Source: Sorangium aterium
Lineage (GTDB): Bacteria; Myxococcota_A; Polyangia; Polyangiales; Polyangiaceae
DNA: 64,000 nt
Assembly: GCF_028368935.1 (NCBI RefSeq)
Contig: NZ_JAQNDK010000004.1
Span: 1,674,001-1,738,000 of the forward strand
Reading direction: 5' to 3'
Shown: piece after piece, positions 60,956 to 64,000 of the stretch
Layout of the letters: each line of letters starts with the position of its first letter
Numbering within the stretch: position 1 is the first letter of the stretch
Made by a program: the position numbers and the translations under genes
Notes under the pieces: generated by a model
Told to the model about the DNA's origin: nothing
What the model saw: only the letters and a program-made list of their open reading frames with translations
The model's database searches: none

Positions 60956-62028
60956 CACGGCGCGGGGACCCCCTTCAGCAGATCGATCCGCATCCCGATG
61001 CGGAACGGCGAGCTCTGCGTCACCGTCGCCTTCCGGCCGTCGATCGTGACGTCGTCCTCGTCGTCGATGTGCGCCGCGTGGATGCCGATGACGTGCCCGT
61101 ACTGGTTGAAGATGGGGCTCCCGCTGTTGCCCCCGCGCGTGACCGCGTCGTGCTGGATCAGGACGGCTCGGTCCGGCGTCGTCGCCTCCTCGTCGATGCC
61201 GGTCACGCGCCCGATGCGGCCCTGCAGGAACGTCGCCGAGGGGCTCAGCGGGTCCATCAGGCGACCAGGGAAGCCGATGACGTAGGCGTCGTCGCCCGGC
61301 CCGATGGCCCGCAGCTCGGCGTCGTTCGCGAGCTTCACCGTGTGCGTCGCCTTGCCGGCTATCCGGAGCAGGGCGACGTCCGGCGAGCCGGCGCCCGCCT
61401 GCCCCGGCTTGTACGCCGGGTGGGCCGACATCGCGACGATGGGGAAGCGGACCTTCCCCATCGAGTCGTTCTGCGTGACGATCGAGGTGCCGCCGCGGGC
61501 GCGGCAGTCGCGGACGCAGTGAGCGTTCGTCGCGAGCAGATCGGGCGCGATGGCGAACGCCGAGCAGCAACCGCCGATGCGGTTGTCCACCTTGTAGCCC
61601 ATCACGTAGAGCGCCAGCCTGTTCTGCTCGAAGATGGCGCGCCCCGAGAGCACCTGCTCCGGGATCGCGCCCGACGGGCGCGCCGCGGGCGCGATCCCGA
61701 GGCCGACCTCGCGCGCCAGCGCGTCGGCCGCCCGGCGCGACCGGTACGTGACCACGGACGCCACCGCCACGGCGACGAGCGCCGCGGCGACGCCCAGCCC
61801 GAGGAGCAGGTTGTGGCGCGACACCTTGCGCCTCGCGTCGTCCGCCTTGGCGCGCACGAGCGCGAGCGCCTTCTCCTCGCGCCGCATCGCCTGCACGACG
61901 GCATCCTTGACGATGCGCTGCGCGGTCTCGACGTCGACGCGGCCGTCCGCGTCGGGGCGCCCGGGGGGCCACTCTTCCTGCGGGGCGGCCGGCGTCTGCC
62001 GGCCGCGCTTGTCGTTGCTGCGCAGCAT
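60955..62028 (-). CDS. Membrane-anchored trypsin-like serine protease
   Basis: 357 residues from ATG 62028; a GTG at 62064 is possible. A cytoplasmic charged head (~1-75), one transmembrane segment (~80-103, NLLLGLGVAAALVAVAVASVV), then a trypsin-like domain with His in TNAHCV, Asp in SPDVALLRI and Ser in GGNSGSPIFN. Cysteines CCSAFAI near the domain start. Paralog of the next gene's protease domain but without FHA. Part of the signalling operon. Confidence 0.85.
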   Translation of the reverse strand: MLRSNDKRGRQTPAAPQEEWPPGRPDADGRVDVETAQRIVKDAVVQAMRREEKALALVRAKADDARRKVSRHNLLLGLGVAAALVAVAVASVVTYRSRRAADALAREVGLGIAPAARPSGAIPEQVLSGRAIFEQNRLALYVMGYKVDNRIGGCCSAFAIAPDLLATNAHCVRDCRARGGTSIVTQNDSMGKVRFPIVAMSAHPAYKPGQAGAGSPDVALLRIAGKATHTVKLANDAELRAIGPGDDAYVIGFPGRLMDPLSPSATFLQGRIGRVTGIDEEATTPDRAVLIQHDAVTRGGNSGSPIFNQYGHVIGIHAAHIDDEDDVTIDGRKATVTQSSPFRIGMRIDLLKGVPAP

Positions 62029-62065
62029 CGCGGTGGAAGGCGCGCGCACGTGCGCCGCGCGCACC

Positions 62066-63883
62066 CTAACGAAGCAGGTAGTAGCCGGCGATGGTAACGC
62101 ACGCGACGGCGCTCACGATCATCAAGATCACCAGCCACTGCGGCGCGCCGTCGGTCGGGATCATGATCGGCTCGTCGCCCTGGACGGGCGCGCGGGCGTT
62201 GCGCTCGTCCAGCGCGTCGTCGGCCGGCAGCGGCGAGGCGACGTGGTCGTAGTCGTCCCCGTCGTCGTCCACGTCGCTGTCGGCGCTGCTGCTGAGCCAC
62301 GACTTCGGCGAGGGGGGGCGCTGCGAGATCTTCTTCTCGTCGAGCTCCTTCACCTTGCGCGCCGGCTCGGACGCGGCGGCGTTCTGCGCCAGGAGGTGCT
62401 CGGGCAGCGCGTACTTCTGGTAGCGGAGGTCCTCGATGTCCTCGAGCTCCGGCGGCGCGAGCCCGTCGCCGTCGAACTTCGCGACCACCACCGTGATGTT
62501 GTCGTGCCCGCCGGCCTGGTTGGCCCGATCCGTCAGCACCTTGCAGGCCTCGATCGGATCGTCGACGGTCCGCAGCACCTCGCGGATCTCCTCGTTCCGC
62601 ACCATGCCCGAGAGCCCGTCGGAACAGAGCATCAGCGTGTCGCCCCGCCTGAGCTCCACGAAGGTGAGGTCGACCTGCACCGAGTCCGCGGTGCCGAGCG
62701 CCTGGAGGATGATGTTGTTGTGCTCGAAGGTCTCGGCCTCCTCCTCGGTGAGCTGGCCCGCCTCGATGAGCTGGTTCACGAGCGACTGGTCGCGCGTCAC
62801 CTGCACGAGCCGATCGCCGCGGAGGACGTACGCGCGGCTGTCGCCGACCTGCCCGAGGAACAGGTGATCGTCCATGAGCGCGGCGATGGTCGAGGTGGTC
62901 CCCATCCCTCGCCGGGTCCGATCGAGCTTCGCCTCGCTGAAGATCCGGAGGCCCGCCGCCTCGATCGACTGCACCAGCCGCGCCGCGAGCTCGTCGTGGT
63001 TCTCCGGGGGACCGGCGGCGCTCATCCGCTGGTAGATGATGTCGACCGCGAGCTGGCTCGCGACCTCGCCGGCCGCGGCGCCGCCCATGCCGTCGCACAC
63101 GCCGAGCAGGGCGCCCCGCTCGCCGACGACCTGGTAGCGGTCCATCTCCATCAGGCCGCGGCTCGCGTTCGTGAGATCCGCGACGATGAAGTTGTCCTCG
63201 TTGTGCTCGCGGACCTGGCCCACGTCGGTGCGGCCGAACAGCCGCAGCACGACCTCGGGGCGGCGCGGCTCGTCGGGCGGTGTCGCCGCGCCGTCCATGC
63301 CGTCGGGGCGCTGCCCGCCCTCGTCCGGCTCGCCGGCTCCCGGCGCCTCGCCCGCGAAGCGCCCGGCCGCGCCGCCGCCATGGGCGGCCTCCGCGGCGGG
63401 GGTCTCGTCGAACGCGCCGTCGTACGACGCAGCCGCGAGCGAGGCGTGCGCTTGAGCGGCTGCCGGCGGCGCGTCGGGGGTCACCGCGTCTCCGAGGTCG
63501 TCCGACCGGGTCGTGCTTCCATCCGCGTCTTCCTCGCGTGACCCGCCCGCGGTGAGCCGCACCCGCGGCGGTGGAGGGAGCTTCCGCCCGACCTTCTCCG
63601 GGCTCGATGCGCTGGGCGCCTTCACGGGCTTCACGGCGATGCCAGCCTTCTGCGCGGCGTTCGCGGCCGGACGCGTCTTGGGCGGCGGGGGCTTCCAGTT
63701 CACGGGCTTGCCTGCTTCCACAGACCCCGCCTTGCCGGGCTCGAGCGACGCGGCGCCGTGCGGGGAGTCATGAAGCGCCTTGCCGGCGTGGCTGCTCGAG
63801 TCGGTTCCTGCCGAGGCTGCGCCGGGGAGCCCCTCGACTTCCAGCGCCTCGGTCGGCGTTTCGCGGACGGTCTGGTCGCTCAT
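62066..63883 (-). CDS. PP2C-type protein phosphatase with C-terminal membrane anchor
   Basis: 605 residues. A disordered head (~1-210) precedes the phosphatase (~215-470): RTDVGQVREHNEDNF, GVCDGMGGAAAGE, GDSRAYVLRGDRL, LMLCSDGLSGMV, GGHDNITVVV - all metal-binding motifs intact. The C-terminus has one transmembrane segment (WLVILMIVSAVACVTIAGYYLL). It should remove phosphate from Ser/Thr targets near the membrane, opposing the kinases. The ATG overlaps the stop of the upstream FHA gene (ATGA). Confidence 0.9.
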   Translation of the reverse strand: MSDQTVRETPTEALEVEGLPGAASAGTDSSSHAGKALHDSPHGAASLEPGKAGSVEAGKPVNWKPPPPKTRPAANAAQKAGIAVKPVKAPSASSPEKVGRKLPPPPRVRLTAGGSREEDADGSTTRSDDLGDAVTPDAPPAAAQAHASLAAASYDGAFDETPAAEAAHGGGAAGRFAGEAPGAGEPDEGGQRPDGMDGAATPPDEPRRPEVVLRLFGRTDVGQVREHNEDNFIVADLTNASRGLMEMDRYQVVGERGALLGVCDGMGGAAAGEVASQLAVDIIYQRMSAAGPPENHDELAARLVQSIEAAGLRIFSEAKLDRTRRGMGTTSTIAALMDDHLFLGQVGDSRAYVLRGDRLVQVTRDQSLVNQLIEAGQLTEEEAETFEHNNIILQALGTADSVQVDLTFVELRRGDTLMLCSDGLSGMVRNEEIREVLRTVDDPIEACKVLTDRANQAGGHDNITVVVAKFDGDGLAPPELEDIEDLRYQKYALPEHLLAQNAAASEPARKVKELDEKKISQRPPSPKSWLSSSADSDVDDDGDDYDHVASPLPADDALDERNARAPVQGDEPIMIPTDGAPQWLVILMIVSAVACVTIAGYYLLR

Positions 63884-64000
63884 CGGGTGAGATCCACGCG
63901 GAACAGGTGCTGCCCGATGCGCACGAAGTCGCGATCGAGGAGGCTGACGTCCTCGCGGATGGCGACGTAGGTCCCGTTCGACGAGTCCAGGTCGCTGAGC
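63880..64000 (-). CDS. FHA-domain protein, 3' end only
   Basis: The last 40 codons of a gene entering from the right edge. They end an FHA domain: LDSSNGTYVAIREDVSLL and FVRIGQHLFRVDL, with the conserved N-G. The stop overlaps the PP2C start. It is the first visible member of the operon. Confidence 0.8.
   Translation of the reverse strand, partial: LSDLDSSNGTYVAIREDVSLLDRDFVRIGQHLFRVDLTR

Overview
The window looks like a chromosome segment of a very GC-rich, large-genome myxobacterium, most likely a Sorangium or another Polyangiales member. The signs are GC-dominated third codon positions, many lipoproteins and Pro/Ala-rich linkers, an FHA/PP2C/Ser-Thr-kinase signalling repertoire, a type IV pilus minor-pilin operon with PilY1, and a giant RHS/teneurin-like lipoprotein. 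The species is inferred from this gene content; no marker gene in the window fixes it. I found no rRNA, tRNA, CRISPR array or transposase.

Layout. (1) 1-395: 5' part of a DNRLRE-type lipoprotein, with a good sigma70-like promoter at 583-611. (2) 909-8903 (minus): a tightly coupled eight-gene operon (SDR, RidA-like, MarR, enoyl-CoA hydratase, acyl-CoA dehydrogenase, OYE-type flavoenzyme, benzoate/2-aminobenzoate-type CoA ligase, creatininase family). It resembles the aerobic CoA-thioester route for 2-aminobenzoate known from Azoarcus. A 14-bp perfect palindrome precedes its first gene. (3) 9.3-18.5 kb: lipase-like lipoprotein with a coupled SUKH-like protein, Uma2-family protein, soluble transhydrogenase, TPR protein, GT-C-like membrane protein with a coupled alpha/beta hydrolase, and a small exported protein. 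(4) 18.5-27.3 kb: an accessory segment with an orphan purA 3' fragment, a TPR gene and a 2232-residue RHS lipoprotein. It is bracketed by an intact gene (17972-18538) and a frameshifted partial copy of it (26805-27017), and is followed by a five-unit 42-bp palindromic repeat array. (5) 27.4-30.4 kb: gcvT-gcvH-gcvPA. (6) 30.5-38.0 kb: fimT-pilV-pilW-pilX-pilY1-lipoprotein, all overlapping or nearly so.

(7) 38-44.3 kb: DUF6599-like lipoprotein, membrane-anchored parvulin, MaoC-type hydratase, beta-barrel-like protein and a Ser/Thr kinase. (8) 44.4-48.1 kb: scpA-scpB of the SMC condensin, both with unusual charged repeat extensions (acidic tail on ScpA; basic repeats plus a long Asp/Glu tail on ScpB). 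(9) 48.1-53.4 kb: two small DNA-binding proteins, a lamin-tail-domain lipoprotein, PmbA, and a membrane protein. (10) 53.6-56.0 kb: larB-larC for the nickel-pincer cofactor, LarC carrying about 50 histidines in its first ~110 residues. (11) 56.0-59.3 kb: thioredoxin-rhodanese fusion and two oligopeptide-type ABC permeases, one with a ~250-residue insert. (12) 59.35-64 kb: a coupled signalling operon of FHA protein, PP2C phosphatase, membrane trypsin-like protease and FHA-trypsin-like protease.

Most operons are read on the minus strand and held together by ATGA/GTGA overlaps, which settle many start codons. The most unusual content is the bracketed RHS segment, the 42-bp repeat array, the charged repeats of ScpA/ScpB, the CoA operon with its palindrome, and the FHA-PP2C-protease operon.
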